A stretch of 9,466 bases of DNA from Zoogloeaceae bacterium (GTDB lineage Bacteria > Pseudomonadota > Gammaproteobacteria > Burkholderiales > Rhodocyclaceae). A program made the translations under genes and the position numbers. How positions within the stretch are numbered: position 1 is the first letter of the stretch; each line of letters opens with the position of its first letter. Where the stretch lies: the NCBI GenBank assembly GCA_031274855.1, contig JAISPO010000136.1, forward strand, positions 1-9,466. The letters run 5' to 3'. Shown here one piece after another: positions 1-6,016 of the stretch. The notes under the pieces were generated by a model. The model saw only the letters and a program-made list of their open reading frames with translations, was not told the DNA's origin and did no database searches.

Positions 1-45
1 CACCGCCGAATGATGTTCAAAGGCCCGCGGGGGGCAGCGCCATGA
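1..45 (+). CDS. C-terminal tail of an unidentified upstream gene (partial)
   Basis: Frame 1 is open from the left edge and ends at TGA 43-45, giving a tail of 14 residues that ends in GPRGAAP. Its stop overlaps the ATG of the Sel1 gene at 42-44 in an ATGA arrangement, the usual sign of translationally coupled genes in one operon. Fourteen residues are too few to identify a family. The alternative is that this frame is not coding: the Sel1 frame is also open to the left edge, so the Sel1 gene could itself begin outside the window. Confidence 0.35.
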   Translation, partial: HRRMMFKGPRGAAP

Positions 46-443
46 CCGAGTTGATACGTCAGGCGGAAAGTAATCCGCGTGCTGCTTACGATTTGGGATT
101 GCGCTATTACCGCGGCGACGGGGTTGAGCAAAACAGCTATAAAGCCATCGTCTGGATGCGCAAAGCTGCCGAACGCGGCAATCTGAACGCCCAAAAAGCC
201 TTGGGCGGCTTTTACCTCTACGGGCTTGAGGAAATGGGGTCCGATCCCAAAGAGGCGGAAAAATGGCTGCAACTGGCCATTGCCCAAGGCGACGCCGAAT
301 CTGCCAAACTTCTCAAGGAAGCCCGCAGCGGGAAAGAAAAAGACCAACGCGATTTCGAGAAGCGGCGTGCGGCTTATAACGAACGCTGGGTACGCAGTTA
401 CCCGTATTCCGGTCACTGGGGGAATGGCGCCTGGTCTTGGTGA
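42..443 (+). CDS. Small Sel1-repeat (TPR-like) protein
   Basis: A 133-residue protein with two Sel1-like repeats, roughly residues 13-48 and 49-88. Visible signatures are AAYDLGLRYYRGDGV, then WMRKAAERGNLNAQKALGGFYLYG, and then AEKWLQLAIAQGDAESAKLL. Sel1 repeats are paired helices that act as protein-interaction scaffolds, often in envelope or signalling complexes. The C-terminus changes to a charged stretch and a Tyr/Trp/Gly-rich end (YPYSGHWGNGAWSW). No signal peptide is visible from this ATG. The start is supported by the ATGA overlap with an upstream frame, but the Shine-Dalgarno is only a G-run, and the frame is open to the left edge, so a longer form is possible. It lies 46 bases ahead of a CsgG-like lipoprotein gene and is probably co-transcribed with it. 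The specific function is unknown. Confidence 0.8.
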   Translation: MTELIRQAESNPRAAYDLGLRYYRGDGVEQNSYKAIVWMRKAAERGNLNAQKALGGFYLYGLEEMGSDPKEAEKWLQLAIAQGDAESAKLLKEARSGKEKDQRDFEKRRAAYNERWVRSYPYSGHWGNGAWSW

Positions 444-489
444 GCAGCCACGTCTTCAAATTTTTCCAACTAACCTTCGAGAGAAAAAC

Positions 490-1311
490 ATGACATCCAT
501 GATGAAGAAACTTCTGATCCCTGCGATTTTGACTCTTGTATTGGCCGGCTGCGGTGGCGTCACAACCCGGGGCGGACAAAACCTGGGCGTTTCCGGAGCC
601 GCCGCAGGCGGCAGCAGCGAGGGCGCCGATTCCTCGCTTGAACACTGCTCAGCGCCGTTGGGAACCATCGCTATCGACGATGGCCGCAATGCCGGCTGGT
701 TCAGTGCCTTCAGCAGCGCCACGAGCGTAACAACCGTCGAACCGCTGCTGCGCCTGGCCGTGCAGCAGTCGAATTGCTTTGTGATTACCTCAATCGGAAA
801 TCAGCACATGGATGACCGCTTGTCGCATATCACTGATCGCCAGCGCAACTCGGGCGAATACCGCGCCGGCTCCAAGCAGGAAAAGGGGCAGCGGGTAGCG
901 GCCGATTACTATCTGGAACCGGCGATTATCATCAGCGATTCCCCTATAGGCGGGCTATCCAGCAGCCTGTCCGGCCTTCTTGGCAGTAAAAAGAAAAATA
1001 CGGGAGCCATTGCCGGCAGCTTTGAGTCAAAAGCATCGGTTGTGACGCTATCGCTGATCGATATTCGTTCCGCCATTCAGATTGCAGCCGCTGAAGGCAG
1101 CGCCACATCGAGCAATTATGGCGCGGCGCTGAGCGCTTTCGGCCCAAGCGCGGCCGGTTCGCTGAAGGGTTTTTCCAGCACGCCCGCAGGCAAAGCGACA
1201 GTTGAGGCGTTCATGGATGCCTGGAACAAAATGATCGTCGCGCTGCGCAGTTACAAGGCGCAGGATGTCGAAGGCGGCATGGGTCGAGGCGGCAAGCTGA
1301 AGGTTAACTGA
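490..1311 (+). CDS. CsgG/HfaB-family outer-membrane lipoprotein
   Basis: A 273-residue lipoprotein. The N-terminus has two Lys, a hydrophobic stretch and the lipobox LAGC with Cys21 as the lipidated residue. Position +2 is Gly, not Asp, which fits sorting to the outer membrane. The body matches the CsgG/HfaB pattern: EPLLRLAVQQSNCFVIT near residues 84-100, then GQRVAADYYLEPAII near 133-147, IAGSFESKASVVTLSLIDIRS near 164-184, AAAEGSA, and TPAGKATVEAFMDAWNKM near 221-238. CsgG proteins assemble into oligomeric outer-membrane channels for curli or holdfast export, but many solo homologues are uncharacterised. No csgA, csgB, csgE or csgF is seen here. ATG 490 was chosen because it gives a complete lipoprotein signal; the in-frame ATG at 226 would read through the Sel1 gene. 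The Shine-Dalgarno is weak (GAGAG). Likely partner: the preceding Sel1 protein. The exported substrate is unknown. Confidence 0.85.
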   Translation: MTSMMKKLLIPAILTLVLAGCGGVTTRGGQNLGVSGAAAGGSSEGADSSLEHCSAPLGTIAIDDGRNAGWFSAFSSATSVTTVEPLLRLAVQQSNCFVITSIGNQHMDDRLSHITDRQRNSGEYRAGSKQEKGQRVAADYYLEPAIIISDSPIGGLSSSLSGLLGSKKKNTGAIAGSFESKASVVTLSLIDIRSAIQIAAAEGSATSSNYGAALSAFGPSAAGSLKGFSSTPAGKATVEAFMDAWNKMIVALRSYKAQDVEGGMGRGGKLKVN

Positions 1312-1340
1312 GCCAGTTCCGATCCTGCGTGATAAAGCGG

Positions 1341-1376
1341 TTGCGCGCTTCGGGAAAGTCGATATAATGCGCGCCT
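1341..1376 (+). promoter_or_regulatory. sigma-70 promoter of tRNA-Asp with GC-rich discriminator
   Basis: A -35 TTGCGC (1341-1346), a 16-base spacer and a perfect -10 TATAAT (1363-1368) lie just upstream of the tRNA. The bases after the -10 are GCGCGCC, a GC-rich discriminator of the type found at stable-RNA promoters under stringent (ppGpp) control. The regulation is inferred from that general rule. Confidence 0.8.
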
Positions 1377-1399
1377 CCTGTCGCTGACAGCGCAGGAAC

Positions 1400-1476
1400 G
1401 GAGTGGTAGTTCAGTTGGTTAGAATACCGGCCTGTCACGTCGGGGGTCGCGGGTTCGAGTCCCGTCCACTCCGCCA
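1400..1476 (+). tRNA. tRNA-Asp (anticodon GTC)
   Basis: A 77-base gene including an encoded CCA at 1474-1476. The acceptor arms GGAGTGG (1400-1406) and CCACTCC (1466-1472) pair perfectly, followed by discriminator G73. The T-loop TTCGAGT is present, and the anticodon GTC sits at 1434-1436 in the loop CTGTCAC. It is the only tRNA between its own promoter and terminator, so it appears to be a single-gene transcription unit reading GAC/GAU codons. Confidence 0.97.
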
Positions 1477-1480
1477 ACAC

Positions 1481-1524
1481 AAAACCCCGTAAGCGCAGAT
1501 GTGCTTACGGGGTTTTCCTTTTTT
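1481..1524 (+). terminator. Rho-independent terminator after tRNA-Asp
   Basis: A 14-base-pair perfect stem (AAAACCCCGTAAGC at 1481-1494 with its complement at 1503-1516) can extend by a G-U and a C-G pair around an AGAT loop. The descending arm runs into TTTTCCTTTTTT. The upstream A-run means it could also work in the opposite direction. Confidence 0.93.
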
Positions 1525-1563
1525 GAGCTTTAAACGCTATCTGTAATTTTTTTGCCGAGGCGC

Positions 1564-1599
1564 TTTACACCTCCGTCTTCGATCCATATAATGCGGCCT
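1564..1599 (+). promoter_or_regulatory. sigma-70 promoter of the tRNA-Ala/tRNA-Glu unit
   Basis: A -35 TTTACA (1564-1569), a 17-base spacer and a -10 TATAAT (1587-1592) are followed by the GC-rich discriminator GCGGCCT. This near-consensus promoter sits directly before tRNA-Ala and just after the previous terminator, so the Ala-Glu pair is transcribed independently of tRNA-Asp. Confidence 0.82.
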
Positions 1600-1606
1600 C
1601 TCTTGT

Positions 1607-1682
<76 letters not shown>

Positions 1683-1690
1683 AACGATTA

Positions 1691-1766
1691 GTCCCTATCG
1701 TCTAGAGGCCTAGGACAATACCCTTTCACGGTATGAACCGGGGTTCGAATCCCCGTGGGGACGCCA
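1691..1766 (+). tRNA. tRNA-Glu (anticodon TTC)
   Basis: A 76-base gene with encoded CCA at 1764-1766. The acceptor GTCCCTA pairs with TGGGGAC, including one T-G wobble. The anticodon TTC is at 1725-1727 in the loop CTTTCAC, and the T-loop TTCGAAT is intact. It is the second gene of the Ala-Glu unit. Besides translation, tRNA-Glu in betaproteobacteria also supplies the glutamyl group for tetrapyrrole synthesis (family knowledge). Confidence 0.97.
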
Positions 1767-1772
1767 CCACTC

Positions 1773-1825
1773 CCCCGCTTTCCAAAGCGGGGCCGAAGCG
1801 CGGATGGAACGCCGCTTCGCCTTTT
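1773..1825 (+). terminator. Probable terminator of the tRNA-Ala/Glu unit, between convergent genes
   Basis: Two adjacent hairpins: CCCCGCTTT (1773-1781) with AAAGCGGGG (1784-1792), then CGAAGCG (1794-1800) with CGCTTCG (1813-1819), followed by CCTTTTA. The T-run is short, so the match to an intrinsic terminator is moderate. The block separates the rightward tRNAs from the leftward dehydrogenase gene ending at 1824 and may serve both transcripts. Confidence 0.55.
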
Positions 1826-3221
1826 ACAGCACCTTGCCGGGATTCATCAGCCCTTGGGGGTCGATGGCTTTCTTGATGGCGCGCATCAGATCCATTTCAA
1901 TCGGATCCTTGTAATGCCGGGCATCTTCGCGCTTGAGTTGGCCTAGCCCGTGTTCAGCGGAAATCGAGCCGCCGAATGAGGCGGCGAGGTCATATACCTT
2001 GCGGTTCACCGCGCCGCTTTGGGCGATGAAATCGACGTTGTCCTGCGCTGCCGGTTTGGACGGGTTGTAGTGCAAATTTCCGTCGCCGAGATGTCCGAAG
2101 CAGACGACGCGCACGCCGGGCCAAGCCGCTTCGAGCAGCGCATCGCAGCGGGCGAGAAATTCTGGAATGCGCGAAATCGGCAGCGAAATATCGTGCTTGA
2201 TGGAAACGCCCTCAATCTTCTGCGCTTCGGAAAGGCTTTCGCGCAGCCGCCAGAACTCGCGGGCCTGTTCCTCGTTATGGGCGAGCGCGGCATCGCTGAC
2301 CTCGTTCGCCGCGATGGCTTCCGTCAGCGCCTCCTGCAAGGGCGTTTGCAAGTCCGTTGCCAGCGTGTCGTTCAGCTCGATCAGCACCTGCCAGGGCGAG
2401 CGATTCGGCAAGGGATCGCGGCTGCGCGGAATGTGTTTGAGCGCCAAGTCGAGCGCGGAGCGGCCGATGAGTTCGAAGGCAGTGAGCCGGTTGCCGAGGC
2501 GCTTTTGCAGCCGATCCAGTAAAGCGACGGCGGCGGCAGGCGACGGTACGCCCGCCCAAGCGGCGGCAAGTTGACGCGATGGCGGATAGAGCTTCAACAC
2601 CGCAGCGGTGATCACGCCCAGTGTGCCTTCAGCGCCGATGAAAAGCTGCTTGAGATCGTAGCCGGCGTTATCTTTGCGCAGGCCGCGCAAGCCGTTCCAG
2701 ACGCGGCCATCGGGCAGCACGGCTTCCAGCCCCAGACAAAGCTCGCGGGCGTTACCGTAGCGCAGCACCTGCACACCACCGGCGTTGGTGGAAAGGTTGC
2801 CGCCTATGGTGGCCGTGCCTTCGGCAGCGAGCGAAAGCGGGAACAGCCGCCCCGCTCCACTCGCGGCCATTTGCGCCGCCGCCAGCGTGCAACCGGCCTC
2901 GACCGTCATGGTGTTATTGGCAGCGTCGATGGCACGGATGCGGTTCAAGCGCGTCAGGCTCAGGATGATTTCGCCTTTGATCGGCGTCGCGCCGCCGCAC
3001 AGCCCCGTGTTGCCGCCTTGCGGCACGATGGCGATGTTCGATGCCGCGCACAGGCGCACCACATCGGCAACTTCGGCAGTATCGGCAGGCCGGACGACCG
3101 CCAGCGCCGTGCCGCTATAGCGGCCACGCCAATCAGTGACATAAGGCACGACATCGCCCGCCGCAGTCAGCACATTGGCCGCGCCAACGACACGGGTCAG
3201 GGAATCAAGCAGCGCGTTCAT
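1824..3221 (-). CDS. FAD-binding oxidoreductase, GlcD / D-2-hydroxyacid dehydrogenase type
   Basis: A 465-residue flavoprotein of the vanillyl-alcohol-oxidase/PCMH fold. The FAD-binding half (about residues 35-213) shows VPQGGNTGLCGG (66-77), GGNLSTNAGG (140-149) and DNAGYDLKQLFIGAEGTLGV (184-203). The C-terminal FAD-oxidase domain has FGHLGDGNLHYN (375-386) and AEHGLG (422-427). By analogy with D-2-hydroxyglutarate and D-lactate dehydrogenases, His377, His384 and Glu423 would bind a divalent metal and His424 would assist hydride transfer. It therefore probably oxidises a D-2-hydroxyacid (D-lactate, glycolate or D-2-hydroxyglutarate) and passes electrons to a carrier; the substrate cannot be settled from sequence. 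Its ATG overlaps the rimO stop by four bases (ATGA), so translation is probably coupled to rimO. It is the last gene of the leftward block. No iron-sulfur partner gene is adjacent. Confidence 0.9.
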   Translation of the reverse strand: MNALLDSLTRVVGAANVLTAAGDVVPYVTDWRGRYSGTALAVVRPADTAEVADVVRLCAASNIAIVPQGGNTGLCGGATPIKGEIILSLTRLNRIRAIDAANNTMTVEAGCTLAAAQMAASGAGRLFPLSLAAEGTATIGGNLSTNAGGVQVLRYGNARELCLGLEAVLPDGRVWNGLRGLRKDNAGYDLKQLFIGAEGTLGVITAAVLKLYPPSRQLAAAWAGVPSPAAAVALLDRLQKRLGNRLTAFELIGRSALDLALKHIPRSRDPLPNRSPWQVLIELNDTLATDLQTPLQEALTEAIAANEVSDAALAHNEEQAREFWRLRESLSEAQKIEGVSIKHDISLPISRIPEFLARCDALLEAAWPGVRVVCFGHLGDGNLHYNPSKPAAQDNVDFIAQSGAVNRKVYDLAASFGGSISAEHGLGQLKREDARHYKDPIEMDLMRAIKKAIDPQGLMNPGKVL

Positions 3222-4543
3222 GGCTGCAAGGCCGCAAAGAGATCATGCACATCGCAGTCGGTCACGGTGACGCGGGCAAACTGGCCAACCTCCAGCGCGT
3301 GACCATCGGTGACATACACAATGCCGTCAATCTCCGGCGCATCGCCTGCCGAGCGGGCAATGGCGCCCTCCTCGTCAATGTCGTCGACGAGAACGTCCAT
3401 CGTCTTGCCGATGCGCTGTTCCAGGCGGCGCGTGCTGATGTCCTCCTGATGCTGCATCAGGCGCAAACGGCGCTCCTCGCGCAGTGCTTCGGGCAAGGCG
3501 CCAGTCAGTTCGTTGGCCGCCGCGCCTTCGACCGGCGAGTAAGCGAAAGCGCCGACCCGATCCAGTTCGGCGGCATCGAGGAACTGCAACAGCGCGTCGA
3601 AATCCTGTTCGGTCTCTCCCGGAAAGCCGGTGATGAAAGTCGAACGTATCGTTAAATCGGGCACTGCCCGGCGCCATGCGGTAACGCGGTCGAGCACCTT
3701 GTCGACATCGCCGGGCCGCTTCATCAGCTTGAGAATGCGCGGGCTGGCATGTTGAAACGGCACATCGAGATAAGGCAGAATCTTGCCCTCGGCCATCAGC
3801 GGCAGCAGGTCATCCACGTTCGGGTAGGGATAAACGTAGTGCAGGCGCACCCAAACGCCGAGCTGGCCGAGTTCTCGCGCCAGATCGTAAAGCCGCGTCC
3901 TGACTGGACGTCCGCCGATAAAGCCCGTCCGGTATTTGAGATCGACGCCGTAGGCGCTGGTGTCCTGCGACACAATCAGCAATTCCTTGACGCCCGCCTC
4001 GACCAGTTTTTCCGCTTCGCGGACGATCTCGCCGATGGGTCGGCTGACCAGATCGCCGCGCAACGCGGGGATGATGCAAAAGCTGCAACGATGATTGCAG
4101 CCTTCAGAAATTTTGAGATAGGCGTAATGCTCAGGCGTCAGCTTGATACCTTGCGGCGGCACCAGATCGACGAAAGGATCATGCAGCGGCGGCAGATGCG
4201 CATGTACCGCCGCCATCACTTCGGCCAAGGCATGAGGGCCGGTGACGGCCAGCACTTTCGGATATGTCGCGTGGACAATGTCGCCCTTCGCGCCCAGACA
4301 GCCGGTGACAATCACCCGGCCATTTTCGGCCAGCGCCTCGCCGATGGCTTCCAGCGACTCTTCAACGGCGGCGTCAATGAAGCCGCAAGTGTTGACGACC
4401 ACCAGATCGGCGCCGTCATAACTTGCGGAAATAGCATAGCCTTCAGCGCGCAACCGCGTCAGGATTTGCTCGGCATCGACTGTCGCCTTCGGACAGCCCA
4501 GCGAAACAAACCCTACCGTCGGTGCCTGCTTGCGGCGCGACAC
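3218..4543 (-). CDS. rimO: Ribosomal protein S12 methylthiotransferase RimO
   Basis: A 441-residue radical-SAM enzyme, the usual length for the family. RimO adds a methylthio group to the conserved aspartate of ribosomal protein S12 (Asp88 in E. coli). The N-terminal MTTase domain has GFVSLGCPKATVDAEQIL with Cys17, then Cys53 (NTCGFI) and Cys82 (GCLG), which ligate one 4Fe-4S cluster. The radical-SAM cluster motif CNHRCSFC is at Cys149, Cys153 and Cys156, followed by IIPALRGDLVSRPI, characteristic of RimO rather than MiaB. A TRAM domain closes the protein (about 377-440). The start is GTG at 4543, directly after the phaR stop (TAA-GTG, no gap). No strong Shine-Dalgarno is seen, which suggests reinitiation from phaR. 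The stop overlaps the downstream dehydrogenase start. Confidence 0.97.
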   Translation of the reverse strand: MSRRKQAPTVGFVSLGCPKATVDAEQILTRLRAEGYAISASYDGADLVVVNTCGFIDAAVEESLEAIGEALAENGRVIVTGCLGAKGDIVHATYPKVLAVTGPHALAEVMAAVHAHLPPLHDPFVDLVPPQGIKLTPEHYAYLKISEGCNHRCSFCIIPALRGDLVSRPIGEIVREAEKLVEAGVKELLIVSQDTSAYGVDLKYRTGFIGGRPVRTRLYDLARELGQLGVWVRLHYVYPYPNVDDLLPLMAEGKILPYLDVPFQHASPRILKLMKRPGDVDKVLDRVTAWRRAVPDLTIRSTFITGFPGETEQDFDALLQFLDAAELDRVGAFAYSPVEGAAANELTGALPEALREERRLRLMQHQEDISTRRLEQRIGKTMDVLVDDIDEEGAIARSAGDAPEIDGIVYVTDGHALEVGQFARVTVTDCDVHDLFAALQP

Positions 4544-5113
4544 TTATTTCTTTTCGGTGGCCTTATCGGCCTGTTGCGCGTAGCCGGACATTTTGAAACC
4601 CGAAAATAGATTTCGGGTCTGCTCTTGCATACTGTCCTGCATCTGCTGGAACATCTTGGCGCTCTGCTCGGCGTAAGTGCCCATCATGCTTTGCATGGCC
4701 GGCCCCTGAAAAGCCAGAAATTGCGACCAAAGCTCCTGGCTCATGCCGGCGCGGCCATCACCGGCCATGTGGCGAGCCTGCTCCTGAAATTTCTTTTGCA
4801 TTTCCGTGAAGGCATTGACGTTGTTTTCGAGGTACTTACCCATCATGCCCTGCATGGCGTTGCCATAAAAACGGATCATCTGGGCCAGCACGTCCGAAGA
4901 AAACATCGGCGCACCGGCAGCTTCCTCCTCGAGAATGATCTGCAACAGAATACTGCGCGTCAAATCCTCGCCGGTCTTGGCGTCGACAACCTGAAATTCC
5001 TCGTGCCTCAGCACCAGATCCTTGACATCGACCAACGTAATGTAAGTGCTGGTCTGCGTATCGTAGAGGCGGCGGTTGGGGTATTTCTTGATGAGTCTTG
5101 CTTCCTCGGCCAT
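4544..5113 (-). CDS. phaR: PHA synthesis repressor PhaR
   Basis: A 189-residue regulator. PhaR binds DNA upstream of phasin and PHA genes and is titrated off by binding nascent polymer granules. Residues 6-65 (ARLIKKYPNRRLYDTQTSTY onward) are the conserved PHA-accumulation regulator DNA-binding domain, and FSSDVLAQMIRFYGNAMQGM begins the PHB accumulation domain. The C-terminal half is Met/Gln-rich and amphipathic, as expected for granule binding. It contains a 31-residue internal repeat (82-112 and 135-165). The chosen ATG at 5113 has GGAG nine bases upstream and starts exactly at the conserved MAEEARLIKKYPNRR; the in-frame ATG at 5194 would add 27 unconserved residues and span the promoter. 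It lies 95 bases after phaB and abuts rimO. Confidence 0.96.
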   Translation of the reverse strand: MAEEARLIKKYPNRRLYDTQTSTYITLVDVKDLVLRHEEFQVVDAKTGEDLTRSILLQIILEEEAAGAPMFSSDVLAQMIRFYGNAMQGMMGKYLENNVNAFTEMQKKFQEQARHMAGDGRAGMSQELWSQFLAFQGPAMQSMMGTYAEQSAKMFQQMQDSMQEQTRNLFSGFKMSGYAQQADKATEKK

Positions 5114-5150
5114 CCTGACTTTCTCCGTCCGCTGGGGTTGAAGGCGTCGC

Positions 5151-5184
5151 ATTATAAGGTCAGTCAGGGTACAGATTTCATCTG
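5151..5184 (-). promoter_or_regulatory. Candidate phaR promoter with overlapping inverted repeat
   Basis: On the minus strand the phaB-phaR gap has a perfect -10 TATAAT (plus-strand ATTATA, 5151-5156) and, 18 bases upstream, a weak -35 TGAAAT (5175-5180). The inverted repeat CAGAT-TTC-ATCTG (5172-5184) covers the -35. PhaR proteins commonly regulate their own gene, so this could be an operator, but the match to a known PhaR site is not established here. Confidence 0.5.
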
Positions 5185-5208
5185 AAACCCGCACCCTGAA
5201 TTCTGCCG

Positions 5209-5952
5209 TTATTGGAAGTGCAAACCGCCGTTGATGTTGAGCGTCGCGCCGGTCATGTAACCGGCCAGTTCAGAGGCCAGATACGAACAAGCCGCGCCGA
5301 TTTCTTCCGGCTTGGCCAGACGCTTCATCGGAACGGTATCGACGATCCCCTTCAGGATGTCCTCGCGGATGGCCATGACCATTTTGGTCGCGACATAACC
5401 CGGAGCGATGGCATTGACCGTAACGCCCTTGGTCGCCAATTCCTGCGACAGCGCCTTGGTGAAGCCGATCACACCGGCCTTGGCCGCCGAATAGTTGGTC
5501 TGACCGGCCTGACCCTTGACGCCATTGACCGACGAAATATTGATAATGCGTCCCCAGCCGCGCTCCGCCATTTTGGCCGACACCTGCTTGGTCATGTTGA
5601 ACAGGCTGGTCAGATTGGTCGAAATCACCGCGTCCCACTGATCTTTTTCGAGCTTGGCAAACATGCGGTCGCGCGTGATGCCCGCGTTATTGACCAGAAT
5701 ATCGACCGTGCCGACCGCGGCTTCAGCCTCGGCAACCATGCGCTTGCAGTCGTCGAGACTGGCAACGTCACCGGCGACGCAAACGAAGTCCTTGAAACCG
5801 GCGGCGGCCATTTCCTTCAGCCATTCATCCCTGTTGTCGAATTGCGGATGATAGGCCGCGACGACCTTGTAGCCATCCTTTGCGAAGGCTTGGCAAATCG
5901 CGGTGCCGAGACCGCCCATGGCGCCGGTAACAAATGCTGAACGTTGGGACAT
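5209..5952 (-). CDS. phaB: Acetoacetyl-CoA reductase (NADPH type), PHB synthesis
   Basis: A 247-residue short-chain dehydrogenase that reduces acetoacetyl-CoA to (R)-3-hydroxybutyryl-CoA in the cytoplasm, supplying monomer to PhaC. The nucleotide-binding loop is VTGAMGGLGTAIC (8-20), followed by NNAGITRD (88-95) and the catalytic block NISSVNG...QTNYSAAKAG with Ser140/141, Tyr154 and Lys158. The C-terminus GATLNINGGLHFQ matches PhaB. Length and motifs agree closely with Cupriavidus PhaB, which separates it from FabG. The start ATG at 5952 has GGAGAG seven bases upstream. It follows phaC by 64 bases and is probably co-transcribed with it. A small six-pair hairpin (5977-6001) lies in that gap but has no T-run. 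Confidence 0.95.
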   Translation of the reverse strand: MSQRSAFVTGAMGGLGTAICQAFAKDGYKVVAAYHPQFDNRDEWLKEMAAAGFKDFVCVAGDVASLDDCKRMVAEAEAAVGTVDILVNNAGITRDRMFAKLEKDQWDAVISTNLTSLFNMTKQVSAKMAERGWGRIINISSVNGVKGQAGQTNYSAAKAGVIGFTKALSQELATKGVTVNAIAPGYVATKMVMAIREDILKGIVDTVPMKRLAKPEEIGAACSYLASELAGYMTGATLNINGGLHFQ

Positions 5953-6016
5953 TTCACTTCTCTCCTGGTTGAATTGCGGCGGCTATACAGGCTGACCGCC
6001 GTTGATGAAAATGGAT

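Noticed and set aside
226..489. Extending the CsgG-like gene upstream to the in-frame ATG at 226
   Set aside because: The extra 88 codons overlap the Sel1 gene in another frame and look non-coding, while ATG 490 gives a textbook lipoprotein signal peptide.
1305..1317. Terminator of the CsgG-like gene (AACTG-AGC-CAGTT)
   Set aside because: Only a five-pair stem overlapping the stop codon, with no T-run after it.
1691..1825. Integration site of a genomic island at the 3' end of tRNA-Glu
   Set aside because: No integrase and no second copy of the tRNA end in the window; ordinary housekeeping genes follow directly.
2571..3302. Long plus-strand open frame opposite the dehydrogenase gene
   Set aside because: It is the antisense shadow of a GC-rich gene with clear motifs and has no recognisable domain. 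The same applies to plus-strand frames at 3749-4609, 5212-5940 and 6515-7498.
5114..5194. Longer PhaR start at 5194
   Set aside because: The added 27 residues are unlike the family and cross the TATAAT. ATG 5113 has a good Shine-Dalgarno and matches the conserved N-terminus.
5977..6001. Terminator between phaC and phaB
   Set aside because: A six-pair stem with a 13-base loop and no T-run on the minus strand; it would not clearly stop transcription.
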